From Stutzerimonas frequens (GTDB lineage Bacteria; Pseudomonadota; Gammaproteobacteria; Pseudomonadales; Pseudomonadaceae), in contig NZ_JAMOHM010000012.1 of the NCBI RefSeq assembly GCF_024448335.1, forward strand, positions 62,001-126,000: a DNA stretch of 64,000 nucleotides, in the 5' to 3' direction. Shown one piece after another: positions 34,346 through 42,962 of the stretch. The translations under genes and the position numbers were made by a program. The notes beneath the pieces were generated by a model. It was given only the letters and a program-made list of their open reading frames with translations. It searched no databases and was not told the DNA's origin. Position 1 is the stretch's first letter. Every line of letters starts with the position of its first letter.

Positions 34346-35611
34346 ATGTATCTTCTGCGCCTGGCCCTGGCGAGCCTGAACAATCGCCGCTTCACCGCCC
34401 TGCTGACCGTCTTCGCCATTGCACTGTCGGTGTGCCTGCTGCTTGCCGTCGAACGGGTGCGCAATGAAACCCGCGCCAGCTTCGCCAGCACCATCAGCGG
34501 CACCGATCTGGTAGTCGGCGCCCGCTCCGGCTCGGTGAATCTGCTGCTCTATTCGGTGTTTCGCATCGGAAATGCGACGAACAACATCCGCTGGGACAGC
34601 TACCAGCACTTCGCCGAACACCCGCGTGTCGACTGGGCGATCCCGATTTCCCTCGGCGACTCCCATCGCGGTTATCGGGTGATGGGCACCAGCGGCGCTT
34701 ACTTCAAGCATTACCGCTACGGCCGCAAGCAGCCGCTGCAGCTGGCCGAAGGCCGCGCCTTCGAAAGCGACCCGTTCGAGGTGGTACTGGGCGCCGAAGT
34801 GGCCAGCGCGCTGGGCTACCGGCTCGACGACAGTATCGTGCTGGCCCATGGCGTCGCCCGGGTCAGCCTGGTGCAGCACGATGACAAGCCGTTCCGCGTG
34901 GTTGGTGTCTTGCAGCGCACCGGCACGCCGGTCGACCGCACCCTGCACATCAGCCTGGCCGGCATGGAAGCGCTGCACATCGACTGGCAGAACGGCGTGC
35001 CGGCCCGCGGCGCGGCGCGTATCGATGCGGATCAGGCGCGCGCGCTCGACCTGCAACCGCAGCAGATTACGGCGTTCCTGCTCGGATTGAACAGCAAGAT
35101 CGCCACCTTCACCCTGCAGCGGGAAATCAACCAGTACCGTGGCGAGCCGCTGCTGGCGATCCTGCCGGGTGTCGCCTTGCAGGAGCTCTGGAGCCTGATG
35201 GGCACGGCCGAGAAGGCGCTGTTCGTGGTCTCGCTGTTCGTCGTGCTGACCGGGTTGATCGGTATGCTGACGGCGATCCTCACCAGCCTCAACGAACGTC
35301 GCCGGGAGATGGCGATCCTGCGCTCGGTGGGCGCCCGCCCCTGGCATATCGCCGCACTGTTGATCATCGAGGCCTTCGGTCTGGCGCTGGCGGGCACGCT
35401 GCTGGGGCTGGCCCTGTTGTATGCAGGGATCGCCATCGCACAGGCGCCGCTGCAGAGCCTGTACGGCCTGTATCTGCCGCTGGCCTGGCCGAGCGCCTAT
35501 GAGTGGAGCCTGCTTGGCGCTATCCTGCTGGCCGCGCTGCTGATGGGCAGCGTGCCGGCCTGGCGGGCCTATCGCCAATCGCTGGCCGATGGCCTGTCGA
35601 TCCGACTATGA
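34346..35611 (+). CDS. FtsX-type ABC permease
   Basis: A 421-residue permease with a TM helix at about 18-40, a large periplasmic MacB-PCD-like region (about 45-285) and three C-terminal spans (about 290-315, 340-365, 385-405). LAIRN-type coupling sequence is represented by RRREMAILRSVGARPWHIAALLI near 318. Such proteins are mechanotransmitting, not classic import channels, so the zinc link must involve energy transfer to ZrgA and the last protein. Its stop overlaps the next ATG (ATGA). The RBS for the gene lies within the end of the ATPase gene. Confidence 0.88.
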   Translation: MYLLRLALASLNNRRFTALLTVFAIALSVCLLLAVERVRNETRASFASTISGTDLVVGARSGSVNLLLYSVFRIGNATNNIRWDSYQHFAEHPRVDWAIPISLGDSHRGYRVMGTSGAYFKHYRYGRKQPLQLAEGRAFESDPFEVVLGAEVASALGYRLDDSIVLAHGVARVSLVQHDDKPFRVVGVLQRTGTPVDRTLHISLAGMEALHIDWQNGVPARGAARIDADQARALDLQPQQITAFLLGLNSKIATFTLQREINQYRGEPLLAILPGVALQELWSLMGTAEKALFVVSLFVVLTGLIGMLTAILTSLNERRREMAILRSVGARPWHIAALLIIEAFGLALAGTLLGLALLYAGIAIAQAPLQSLYGLYLPLAWPSAYEWSLLGAILLAALLMGSVPAWRAYRQSLADGLSIRL

Positions 35612-36132
35612 GGAAGCCCATGCCACGCCTGCTGTTCGCCCTGCTCCTGGCCTGCGCGCTGCCCCTGCACGCGGCTGAAGTCCGTCTGCTGCAATGGTCG
35701 GAGCTGATTCCGGAAGGAGCCCCTCCGCCGCCACCGCCGCTGGCGATACATGACATGTCCCAGCTCGCCGATCCGCTCGCCGCCGAGGCCGGCCCGGCTG
35801 CGGCACAGCAGTCGCCGGCCGCACCAGTGGTCGAAGCGCTCGATGGGCAGATGGTGAAGTTGCCAGGCTATATCGTGCCGCTGGACATGACCGACGAAGG
35901 GCGCGTCATTGAGTTCCTGCTGGTGCCCTATTTCGGCGCCTGCATCCATGTGCCGCCACCACCGTCCAACCAGATCGTGCATGCCACCAGCGAACTGGGC
36001 GTGCGGGTAGAAGCGCTGTACGAGCCGTTCTGGATCGAGGGGCCCATGCGCGTCGAGCATGCCAGCAGCGAGCTAGCAGAGGCCGGCTACCGCATGCAGG
36101 CGCAGAAGATCTATCCCTACGAGTTGCAGTGA
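35608..36132 (+). CDS. Secreted DUF3299-family protein of the zinc operon
   Basis: A 174-residue protein with a signal peptide (about 1-23, LHA-AE). A low-complexity linker (GAPPPPPPLA, then AEAGPAAAQQSPAAP) leads to the DUF3299 core: VKLPGYIVPLDMTDEGRVIEFLLVPYFGACIHVPPPPSNQIVHA and VEALYEPFWIEGPMRV. The Cys and His of GACIHVPPPPSNQ may bind metal. It begins with ATGA overlap after the permease. The four-gene set (DUF2796, ATPase, permease, DUF3299) matches the zinc-repressed cluster known in Vibrio and Pseudomonas. Its own start could be 12 bp further (MPRLLF). Confidence 0.8.
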   Translation: MRKPMPRLLFALLLACALPLHAAEVRLLQWSELIPEGAPPPPPPLAIHDMSQLADPLAAEAGPAAAQQSPAAPVVEALDGQMVKLPGYIVPLDMTDEGRVIEFLLVPYFGACIHVPPPPSNQIVHATSELGVRVEALYEPFWIEGPMRVEHASSELAEAGYRMQAQKIYPYELQ

Positions 36133-36183
36133 CCAGCAGGCGCAGGACGACGGCGATAGCGATCGCCGTGGTCGCCACGCCAA

Positions 36184-37275
36184 TCAGCGGACGCTGGCGA
36201 CCTGCCGTTCGCGCTCGAAGCTGAGCTCGTCTTCAGCCCACTCCCGCCATTCGCGCACCCGGCGACGCTCCGCTCCGGCTCGCTCCGCCTGTTTCAGCGC
36301 TTCGAGACCGGCCTGCCAGCGGGCCTGTTCCAGTTCGAGCTGTGCGACATTCATCCAGAACTTGGCGCTGCCGGTTTGGGTCGCCAACTGCCGATAGATC
36401 TTGGCGGCTTCGGTACGCTCACGTGCCTGCCACCAGAGCATGCCCATGCGTTCCTGACGTTGCGCATTGCTCGGCAGCAAGCGCGAGGCAAGCATGCCTT
36501 CCAACAGCTTGGCGCCCTGCCAGGGCTGGCCGGCGGCGCTGGCCAGCGCGACCAGGTTGTCCAGCTCGGCCTCAGTGAAGCGCAGCCCCTTGGTGTGCGC
36601 CGCCCGTAGGGTAGCCAGCGCGCGATCCTCGGCACCGGCCAGCTGCTGAAGGCCGGCGAGTTGCCGCCAGGCCTTGACCTGATCGGGATGGCGCAGCAAG
36701 AGTTTCTGTTGCCAGCGTTCGGCGGCCTGATAGCGTTTGAGTTCGGCATTGCCGGCGACCAGGAACTGCAGCCAGGTGTCGCCGGCTTTCGGATTAGCCT
36801 GCACGTAACGCTCGGCCAGCGGCAGGGCCTTGGCATGCTGACCGAGGCCCTGATAGGCCTGCACGAGCATCTGCAGGATCTCCTCGTCGGCCTGATTGGC
36901 CGAGCCCAGCAGGCTGACGACCTTGGCATAGCGCCCCTCGACCAGGTTCAGGCGTGCCAGGTTGAGGCGCTCGCCGGCCAGCAGTTGCTCGTCCAGCTTG
37001 CCGCTGGCCACGGCCTTGTCCAGCCACTCCAGCGCCTGCCGGTTGTTGCCTTCGGCCCAGGCCAGATAGCCTCGGCTGCGCCAGAGCAAAGCCTCTTCGT
37101 TGCTCCCCGGCTTGGCGCTCGCGCCCTCCAGCGCCTTGCGTGCAGCCGCATAGTCGCCCTTGCTCTGCGCGGTCTGCGCTCGCTCGAGCGCCATGAACAC
37201 GGCCGGGTCGATGGCCTGGGCAGCCTGAACCGAAGCAGCGAGGGAAAGGGTCAGCACAAGCAGCAGACGAAGCAT
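36184..37275 (-). CDS. TPR-repeat protein, last gene of the Ton operon
   Basis: A 363-residue periplasmic protein with a signal peptide (about 1-20, QAAQA). It is built from TPR-like helix pairs: MALERAQTAQSKGDYAAARKAL, GNNRQALEWLDKAVASGKLD, GQHAKALPLAERYVQANPKA, AERWQQKLLLRHPDQVKAW and so on. The RBS AAGGAG is 9 bp before the ATG, 1 bp after the TonB stop. A TPR protein (TtpB-like) at this place is typical of Vibrio TonB2-type systems and may help present receptors to TonB. Confidence 0.8.
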   Translation of the reverse strand: MLRLLLVLTLSLAASVQAAQAIDPAVFMALERAQTAQSKGDYAAARKALEGASAKPGSNEEALLWRSRGYLAWAEGNNRQALEWLDKAVASGKLDEQLLAGERLNLARLNLVEGRYAKVVSLLGSANQADEEILQMLVQAYQGLGQHAKALPLAERYVQANPKAGDTWLQFLVAGNAELKRYQAAERWQQKLLLRHPDQVKAWRQLAGLQQLAGAEDRALATLRAAHTKGLRFTEAELDNLVALASAAGQPWQGAKLLEGMLASRLLPSNAQRQERMGMLWWQARERTEAAKIYRQLATQTGSAKFWMNVAQLELEQARWQAGLEALKQAERAGAERRRVREWREWAEDELSFERERQVASVR

Positions 37276-37276
37276 T

Positions 37277-37990
37277 TCAGCGTTCTCCTTGCAGGCGGAA
37301 GTGCAGGGTTTTAACGGCTTCTCGGGATACCGGCGCGCCGTTCTCGGTGCGCGGGGCGAAACGCCAGCGGGCCGCGGCACGCCGGGCCTCGCGATCGAAC
37401 ACGTTGCGTGGTGACGCCTCCAGTACGCGGATGTTCTCCACCCGCCCCTGGGGATTGATGGTGAAGGCAAGCTTGATATGGCCCTCGATGCCCTGCTGCC
37501 GGGCGCGATAGGGATATTCCGGGCGCACGTCGTTGAGCGGCATGACTTCCTGCTCACGGCCACCCGGCTTGCCAGCCGCCTCAACCGCCGCGCTAGCCGG
37601 TGCCGGAGCGGCCGCGGGCGCGCTCTGTGCAGCGGTCAGGCCGGACAGGCTGGGCGCCGGCGCGGTCGCGACCGAAATGCCCGCATCGATGCTCGGCAGA
37701 TCGAGGTCGAGCTTCGGCAGGTTGGCATCTGGCGTGGCCATGTTCGGTGTCGGTGGCGTCGGTGGTTGCGGCGTTTTCGGCTGCGGTGGTTGCGGCGCCT
37801 GCTGGCGAGTGCGCGTGGCGCTGTCTTCATTGCGTCCATCCATACGCACGAAATTGGCGATGGCCAGCGGGTCTTCCTGAATCTTGCTGCGCGGTGGATT
37901 GACCATGCTCAGCATCAGGGCGAACAGCAGCAGCGCCACGACGCAGGCGGCGACGAAGGCCAGACTGAAACGGACCAGCCGCGGTTGCAT
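37277..37990 (-). CDS. tonB: Energy-transducing protein TonB (TonB2-like)
   Basis: A 237-residue protein. The N-terminal TM is at 8-30 (SLAFVAACVVALLLFALML), followed by a proline-rich spacer with Pro-Gln and Pro-Thr repeats at about 65-85 and an Ala/Pro linker near 120. The C-terminal TonB domain (about 150-237) has RPEYPYRARQQGIEGHIKLAFTI and RRAAARWRFAPRTENG. It transmits proton-motive force to TonB-dependent receptors. The N-terminus lacks the SXXXH motif form of TonB1 as far as I can see. It is coupled to exbD with a one-base overlap at 37990. Confidence 0.88.
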   Translation of the reverse strand: MQPRLVRFSLAFVAACVVALLLFALMLSMVNPPRSKIQEDPLAIANFVRMDGRNEDSATRTRQQAPQPPQPKTPQPPTPPTPNMATPDANLPKLDLDLPSIDAGISVATAPAPSLSGLTAAQSAPAAAPAPASAAVEAAGKPGGREQEVMPLNDVRPEYPYRARQQGIEGHIKLAFTINPQGRVENIRVLEASPRNVFDREARRAAARWRFAPRTENGAPVSREAVKTLHFRLQGER

Positions 37991-38403
37991 CAGCGCGACC
38001 CCGTGCTGGCAGCCAGCGCCACGTCCTGCACGCCGGCCTGGCGCGCCTGGTCCATCACCTGTACCACGAGCCCGGTGCGAGCATCCTGGTCGGCCTGGAC
38101 GACCACCGCGCCCTCCGGCTGATCCACCCGCAGCCGCTCGACATGGGCGCGAACGCTGCGCACGTCCACCGCCTGCTTGTCGATCCAGACCTGGCCATCG
38201 GCGGTGACGGCGATAAGGATGTTGCCCTTGTCCTGCGTGCTCGCGGTATCGGCCTGCGGGCGCTGGACCTCGACACCCGACTCCTTGATGAAGGAGCTGG
38301 TGACGATGAAGAAGATCAGCATGATGAAGACCACGTCGAGCATCGGCGTGAGATCGATGCCGGTGTCTTCTTCCTGCTGGTAATGGTGACGACGCATACG
38401 CAT
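37990..38403 (-). CDS. exbD: ExbD-family biopolymer transport protein
   Basis: A 137-residue protein with a single TM helix (about 18-40) bearing the conserved Asp23 in GIDLTPMLDVVFIMLIFFIV, the proton-path residue. The periplasmic domain follows with VQRPQADTAS, IAVTADGQVWIDKQAVD and VVVQADQDARTGLVVQVMDQAR. The start was chosen at the ATG with GAGG upstream, not the TTG five codons earlier. It overlaps tonB by one base at 37990. Confidence 0.88.
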   Translation of the reverse strand: MRMRRHHYQQEEDTGIDLTPMLDVVFIMLIFFIVTSSFIKESGVEVQRPQADTASTQDKGNILIAVTADGQVWIDKQAVDVRSVRAHVERLRVDQPEGAVVVQADQDARTGLVVQVMDQARQAGVQDVALAASTGSR

Positions 38404-38414
38404 CCCGCTAATCC

Positions 38415-38960
38415 TCAATCGTGACGCAGCTGGTCGGCCAGCCGGTCGAGAGACTGGCGCGCGATTCGCTCGAGGCGCGCCAGACTGAACAATCCCGTGA
38501 TGGCCAGCACCATGCCGGCCATGGTCGGCAGGGTCGCCTGCCAGACGCCCGCAGCCATGCCGCGAGGGTTGCCGGTGCCGCTGAGCGCCAGCACATCGAA
38601 AACCGCGATCATGCCGCTGACCGTGCCGAGCAGGCCGAGCAGCGGATACATCGCAACCAGCGTCTTGCTCAACCGCAGCGGGCCGGACAGCTGCTGCTGT
38701 GCCTGCGCCAGCCAGGCCAGGCGCACGGCGCGCTGCCAGCTGCCGGGTTCATCGGCCAGCTGCGCCCAGGCCTGCCGGCGCGACTCTACCCAATGCGGGA
38801 AGACCCGACGCATGAACCACAGGCGCTCGAACACCAGCGTCCAATACAGCACGCAGAGGCCGGCCAATGCCCACATCACCACCCCACCCGCGGTCATGAA
38901 GTCGAGCAGCGCGTGACCGCTGTCGACGACACTCAGCCAGTGAGCGCGCAGATCAGTCAC
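38415..38960 (-). CDS. exbB: ExbB/TolQ-family proton channel protein (short, ExbB2)
   Basis: A 181-residue protein with three TM segments: about 22-42, 100-125 and 140-165. Typical ExbB elements are LVFERLWFMRRVFPHWVESR and LVAMYPLLGLLGTVSGMIAVFD near 105. It forms the pentameric motor with ExbD. The preceding long ExbB/TtpC gene overlaps it by 8 bp. Having both a long and a short ExbB is the hallmark of the TonB2-type system. Confidence 0.88.
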   Translation of the reverse strand: MTDLRAHWLSVVDSGHALLDFMTAGGVVMWALAGLCVLYWTLVFERLWFMRRVFPHWVESRRQAWAQLADEPGSWQRAVRLAWLAQAQQQLSGPLRLSKTLVAMYPLLGLLGTVSGMIAVFDVLALSGTGNPRGMAAGVWQATLPTMAGMVLAITGLFSLARLERIARQSLDRLADQLRHD

Positions 38961-40299
38961 GGCGTGGTGCTCCGGACAGATGCAGCGCGATCAGCCCCGC
39001 ACTCTGCTGCTCCAGCAGCTGGATCAGCGCCTTGCTGCGGCTGGCCAACAGGCTGTGCAGGAACAGCAGCGGGATCGCCACCACCAGGCCCAGCACCGTG
39101 GTCACCAGCGCCTGGGAAATGCCGTCGGCCATCAGCCGCGAATCGCCGCCACCACTCTGGGTGATGGCCTGGAAGGTGATGATCATGCCGGTCACGGTAC
39201 CCAGCAGGCCTAGCAGCGGCGCCACGGCGGCGAGCAGCTTGAGCAGCGGTTGGCCGCGCTCCAGCGGCGGGGTTTCCTGCAGGATGGCTTCGTCCAGCTT
39301 GAGCTCCAGCGTCTCCAGGTCCGACAGCTGCGGCTTGGGCCCCAGTACGCCGATGATGCGGCCGAGCGGGTTGTCGTCGCGCGGATGATTGAGCTCGCGC
39401 ATCTGGCTTCCAACCTTGCGGCCAATGCCGCCGAGATAGACCATGCGCCAGATCGCCAGCAGCAGGCCAATGGCGCCGAGCACCAGGATCACGCCACCGA
39501 CCAGACCACCCTGCTTGACGCGATCCCACAGGTCCGGCTGGCGCTGCAACTGCGCCAGCAGGGTGCCGCGGCTCGGATCGACCGGCAGCGTGGCCAGGGC
39601 ATCGGAGCTTTTCAGGTAATCCTCGATCAGGCCCTTGCCGGACGGCTGACGCGGCGGCACCAACAGCTCCCCGGCATCGGCGTCATAGCGCAGGAAGGCG
39701 TCGCTGGTGAAAGCCGAGAAGCTGCCGACGCGCAGTACCGGCTGCTCGCTACGCGCACCATCGGTGCCCACCACCGGCAGCTGCACGCGCTCGACGCGGC
39801 CGCTGGCCGCCAGGTCTTCGAGCAAGGTCATCCAGAACGCATCGAGATCGTCGGCCGATGGCAGCGCGCGACTTTCGGCCAGGCTGCGCAGCTGCTCGAG
39901 GCGCTCGGGATATTGGGCATTGAGCAGGCTGTCCTGCCACTGACCGGCGATATCACCGGCGCTCTGCCGCACCACGCCGAACAGCTCACCGAGATGACCG
40001 ACGCGCTGGGCCAAGAGCCTTTCCTGCTCGGCCAGCTCCGCTTCCTGGCGGTCGAAATCGGCCTTCAGTCGCTCGGCCTCGGCCTTCTGCTCGGCCAGTG
40101 CGGCACGGGCACGGGAAAGCAGTTGCTGCTGCTCGCCACGGTCACGCACGAAGGCCTGCTCGCGAGCCTGCATGGCACTAACCTCGGCCGCGCGGTCGCT
40201 GCGGATGCGTTCGAGCAACTGGTCAGGGCTGAGCGGCTCCGCCGCATGCGAGGTGAGCGGCAGCAGCGCGACAAGGAACAGGGAAAACAGACGGCTCAT
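38953..40299 (-). CDS. ttpC: Long ExbB-type protein TtpC with periplasmic coiled coil
   Basis: A 448-residue protein with a signal-like N-terminus (about 1-20, SHA-AE). A coiled coil of about 80 residues follows (REQAFVRDRGEQQQLLSRARAALAEQKAEAERLKADFDRQEAELAEQ in part). After a mixed domain it ends in a TolQ/ExbB channel with TM segments near 275-295, 370-395 and 405-430 (LLAAVAPLLGLLGTVTGMIITFQ). In Vibrio TtpC it is required by TonB2 for siderophore uptake. It is coupled to DUF3450 upstream (4 bp overlap) and to the short ExbB downstream (8 bp overlap). Confidence 0.85.
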   Translation of the reverse strand: MSRLFSLFLVALLPLTSHAAEPLSPDQLLERIRSDRAAEVSAMQAREQAFVRDRGEQQQLLSRARAALAEQKAEAERLKADFDRQEAELAEQERLLAQRVGHLGELFGVVRQSAGDIAGQWQDSLLNAQYPERLEQLRSLAESRALPSADDLDAFWMTLLEDLAASGRVERVQLPVVGTDGARSEQPVLRVGSFSAFTSDAFLRYDADAGELLVPPRQPSGKGLIEDYLKSSDALATLPVDPSRGTLLAQLQRQPDLWDRVKQGGLVGGVILVLGAIGLLLAIWRMVYLGGIGRKVGSQMRELNHPRDDNPLGRIIGVLGPKPQLSDLETLELKLDEAILQETPPLERGQPLLKLLAAVAPLLGLLGTVTGMIITFQAITQSGGGDSRLMADGISQALVTTVLGLVVAIPLLFLHSLLASRSKALIQLLEQQSAGLIALHLSGAPRRD

Positions 40300-41081
40300 T
40301 GCGCGGCCTCCTCGGCCAGGGTCTTCACGGGCAGTTGCAGATAGGCGGGCGCCTGCTGCTGGCGGGCAATGGCGATAGCCTGGGTCAGCGGCCGTCGGGC
40401 GCTGCCATCGAGCACTTCCCAGCTGCGCGTCTGCGGGTTCCACCAGCCGCTCTCGTGGGCATCGAGGGTCTGGTAATAGAGCATCACCCGCCCCAGGCGG
40501 AGGAACTCGACGCTACGCGAATCACCGTTGCCCGGCAGTTCGCCGCGCCAGGCTTCCAGCGTGCGACCGTAGTCGCTTTCGATCTGATAGGCCTCGAGGA
40601 TGCGCCGGTACTTCTCCGCCAGGCTGACATCGGCGCGCGGCAGCAGATCCTGCAGACCGGCCAGACGATCGGCGCGCTCCTCGGGCAGGAACGGCAGGTC
40701 GGCGGCAATGAATTCGCCAAGCACCTCGACCATGCGACTCATCTGCGGCGTCACCGCTTCCTGGGTGCGCTCGATGCTGTCCAGCTGGCGCTGAAAGCCC
40801 TCGAGTTCCTCGCGCTGTGCAGCCACCAAGTCGCGCAACTGACTGTTATAACCTTTCAATGCCTCAGCCTGCTGCAAAGCGCTGCGGTACTCGTTGAGCG
40901 CCTCGCGCGTGGCATCGTCAAGCTGGTTGATCCGCGCTTGCGAAGCCTTGGCTTCGGCAGACAGGCGCTCGCTCTCTTCGAGCGCAGCGTCGAGCGGAGC
41001 CGCGGAGAGCGACCCCGCATACAGGTGCAAGCAGCACGGCAGCACGGCAACCGCCAACAGGCGGGTGATGAAGGAAGGCAT
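40296..41081 (-). CDS. DUF3450 periplasmic coiled-coil protein of the Ton operon
   Basis: A 261-residue protein with a signal peptide (about 1-27). An extended coiled coil (about 35-115: LEESERLSAEAKASQARINQLDD, YRSALQQAEALKGYNSQLRDLVAAQREELEGFQRQL in part) is followed by a compact domain with FLPEERADRLAGLQDLL, KYRRILEAYQIESDYGRTLEAW and VMLYYQTLDAHESGWWNP. It is the first gene of the six-gene TonB2-type operon (DUF3450-ttpC-exbB-exbD-tonB-TPR) and overlaps ttpC by 4 bp. Its molecular role is unknown. The promoter with a partial Fur box lies about 40 bp upstream. Confidence 0.85.
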   Translation of the reverse strand: MPSFITRLLAVAVLPCCLHLYAGSLSAAPLDAALEESERLSAEAKASQARINQLDDATREALNEYRSALQQAEALKGYNSQLRDLVAAQREELEGFQRQLDSIERTQEAVTPQMSRMVEVLGEFIAADLPFLPEERADRLAGLQDLLPRADVSLAEKYRRILEAYQIESDYGRTLEAWRGELPGNGDSRSVEFLRLGRVMLYYQTLDAHESGWWNPQTRSWEVLDGSARRPLTQAIAIARQQQAPAYLQLPVKTLAEEAAQ

Positions 41082-41122
41082 GGAGGGGTCCTTGCAGACG
41101 GTCGTTAACTCAAAAGAGAAAC

Positions 41123-41151
41123 ATTATCATCCAGCAATTGACGCAAAGCAA
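41123..41151 (-). promoter_or_regulatory. Sigma-70-like promoter of the Ton operon with partial Fur box
   Basis: On the minus strand TTGCTT (41146-41151), a 17 bp spacer and GATAAT (41123-41128) give a good -35/-10 pair. The -10 lies in TGATAAT-G-TTTCTCT, whose first half matches the 7-1-7 Fur consensus exactly while the second half is weak. Iron repression is thus plausible but not shown. Confidence 0.45.
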
Positions 41152-41188
41152 CCCGGGCATTACGTCGCAGCTGGCGACGCGGCTTTCA

Positions 41189-41202
41189 TTGAGCTGGATC
41201 AA
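41189..41202 (+). promoter_or_regulatory. Candidate Anr/FNR box upstream of ompW
   Basis: TTGAG-CTGG-ATCAA matches TTGAT-N4-ATCAA in nine of ten fixed positions. It ends 63 bp before the ATG. Anr control of the OprG/OmpW porin under low oxygen is known in Pseudomonas, which supports the call. Confidence 0.6.
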
Positions 41203-41265
41203 AAAGCCCCGGCGCCTGCTCCCTAACATGGCGGCCAATCGCATTCCAACAAACGGAGCATCATC

Positions 41266-41964
41266 ATGCGCAAGACCCTGTTCACTGCTTCCGCGCTGGC
41301 CCTGGCGCTGATCGCACCCCTCGCCCAGGCTTTCGAGGCCGGGGACATCATCGTTCGCGCTGGTGCGGTTACCGTTGATCCGCGTGAGGATAGCGGCAAT
41401 CTGAAGTTTGACGGAGCCAGTGCTGGCGGCACTAGCGCTACCTTGAACAGCGATACCCAATTGGGTTTGAACTTCGCTTACATGGTGACGGACAAGGTCG
41501 GTATCGAACTGCTCGCCGCAACTCCGTTCAGCCATGAGGTAGGAGTAAAAGGCGTGAGCAATGCTGTAGGCATTCCAGGTCTCGACGGGAAATTGGGCGA
41601 TCTGAAGCACCTGCCACCGACTCTTAGCGTCGTTTACTACCCGTTGGACAATAAGGCTGCTTTTCAGCCATATGTTGGCGTGGGTATCAACTACACCACT
41701 TTTTTCCAAGAAGATCTAAGCAGCGAACGCAAAGCACAAGGCTTTAGCAGTCTTGATGTCGATGACTCTTGGGGACTGGCTTTCCAGGTTGGCGCTGACT
41801 ACATGCTGACCGACAAACTTATGATTAACGCTCAGGTTCGCTACATCGATATCGATACCGAAGCTACTGTTAAAGGCCCGACGGCACTTGGCGTCACCAA
41901 GACAAAGGTAGACGTAGACGTGGATCCGATGGTCTACATGGTCGGCCTCGGCTACAAGTTCTGA
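41266..41964 (+). CDS. oprG: OmpW/OprG-family outer membrane protein
   Basis: A 232-residue eight-stranded barrel porin with a signal peptide (about 1-22, AQA-FE). Typical parts are GDIIVRAGAVTVDPRED, FAYMVTDKVGIELLAATPFSHEV, LPPTLSVVYYPLDNKAAFQPYVGVGINYT and the terminal MVGLGYKF with its aromatic end residue for BAM recognition. OmpW/OprG conducts small hydrophobic molecules and is linked to low oxygen and iron. It is flanked by an Anr-like site and a strong terminator. Position next to the two sugar genes is as recalled from P. aeruginosa (PA4067-4069). Confidence 0.92.
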   Translation: MRKTLFTASALALALIAPLAQAFEAGDIIVRAGAVTVDPREDSGNLKFDGASAGGTSATLNSDTQLGLNFAYMVTDKVGIELLAATPFSHEVGVKGVSNAVGIPGLDGKLGDLKHLPPTLSVVYYPLDNKAAFQPYVGVGINYTTFFQEDLSSERKAQGFSSLDVDDSWGLAFQVGADYMLTDKLMINAQVRYIDIDTEATVKGPTALGVTKTKVDVDVDPMVYMVGLGYKF

Positions 41965-41988
41965 CGCATCGGTCCAACCGAATCGCAG

Positions 41989-42022
41989 AGACAAAAGGCG
42001 CCATGGGCGCCTTTTGTCTTTT
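41989..42022. terminator. Strong terminator between oprG and the epimerase gene
   Basis: AGACAAAAGGCGCC-ATG-GGCGCCTTTTGTCT is a perfect 14 bp stem followed on the plus strand by TTTT-rich sequence. The convergent epimerase gene begins its stop 11 bp away, so it likely ends both transcripts. Confidence 0.9.
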
Positions 42023-42032
42023 CCGGTTTCGC

Positions 42033-42962
42033 TTACTTGCCCAATAAACGGGCCAGCCCTTGGCGCATGCTGGTCGGCGGTTCCGGCACGCGGTAGCGCT
42101 GAACCAGTCGCGCATTGTTCGCCCGTGAATGACGAATGTCTCCCGAGCGCGCCGCCTGGTAGCTCACCTCGGGCAGACCGCCCAGCACATCGCCAATGGC
42201 GTCGAGCAGCTGGTTCAACGACGTCGCCTTGTTGAGCCCCACGTTCACCGCCCCTTTTGGCGCATCCTGAGCTTCAAGTGCCTGCACCAGCACCTCGACC
42301 AGATCCCCTACATAGATGAAGTCCCGCGTCTGCTCCCCATCGCCGAAAACCGCAATCGGCAGCCCCTTCTGCGCCCGCTCGGTAAAGATGCTGATCACAC
42401 CGGAATAGGGCGACGACGGATCCTGCCGTGGGCCGTAGACATTGAAGAAGCGGAACACCACCGGCTCCAGAGCATGCTGGCGCCGATAGAAATCCAGGTA
42501 ATGCTCGCTGGCCAGCTTATCTGCAGCGTAAGGGGTCAGCGGCGCCTTCGCGGTATCTTCATCGATGGCCTGGCCTTCGCCATTGTTGCCATAGACCGCC
42601 GCGCTCGAGGCGAAAAGCACGCGCTTCACACCCGCCTCTCGCATCGCCTCGCAAAGATTCAAGGTGCCTATCAGATTGCTCTGGTGGGTGCCGACCGGAT
42701 CATCCACCGACGCCTGTACCGACGCGACAGCGGCCAAATGCACGACGGCCCGGCAGCCCTGTACCGCGCGACGAACACAGTCGACGTCGGCCACGTCGCC
42801 GACGATGAGTTCGAGCCGCTCATGCTGTTGCAGGTTCTCGCGTTTGCCGGTGGAAAGGTTATCCAGCACGCGGACGGCATAGCCGCGCGCCAGCAGGGCA
42901 TCGACCAGATTGGAGCCGATGAAGCCGGCGCCACCTGTGATCAGGATCGGGGCATCAGCCAT
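42033..42962 (-). CDS. NAD-dependent sugar epimerase/dehydratase (GalE-like extended SDR)
   Basis: A 309-residue extended SDR. NAD-binding GGAGFIG is near residue 9, followed by VRVLDNLSTGKRENL, HLAAVASVQASVDDP near 75, SSAAVYG near 118 and the catalytic YAADK near 145. FFNVYGPRQDPSSPYSGVISIF near 175 fits the UDP-N-acetylglucosamine or glucuronate 4-epimerase group. The sugar cannot be fixed. It overlaps the upstream RmlD-like gene by 8 bp and would act with it on a nucleotide sugar. The start at MADAPILITGG was chosen over a 40-codon longer frame. Confidence 0.88.
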   Translation of the reverse strand: MADAPILITGGAGFIGSNLVDALLARGYAVRVLDNLSTGKRENLQQHERLELIVGDVADVDCVRRAVQGCRAVVHLAAVASVQASVDDPVGTHQSNLIGTLNLCEAMREAGVKRVLFASSAAVYGNNGEGQAIDEDTAKAPLTPYAADKLASEHYLDFYRRQHALEPVVFRFFNVYGPRQDPSSPYSGVISIFTERAQKGLPIAVFGDGEQTRDFIYVGDLVEVLVQALEAQDAPKGAVNVGLNKATSLNQLLDAIGDVLGGLPEVSYQAARSGDIRHSRANNARLVQRYRVPEPPTSMRQGLARLLGK

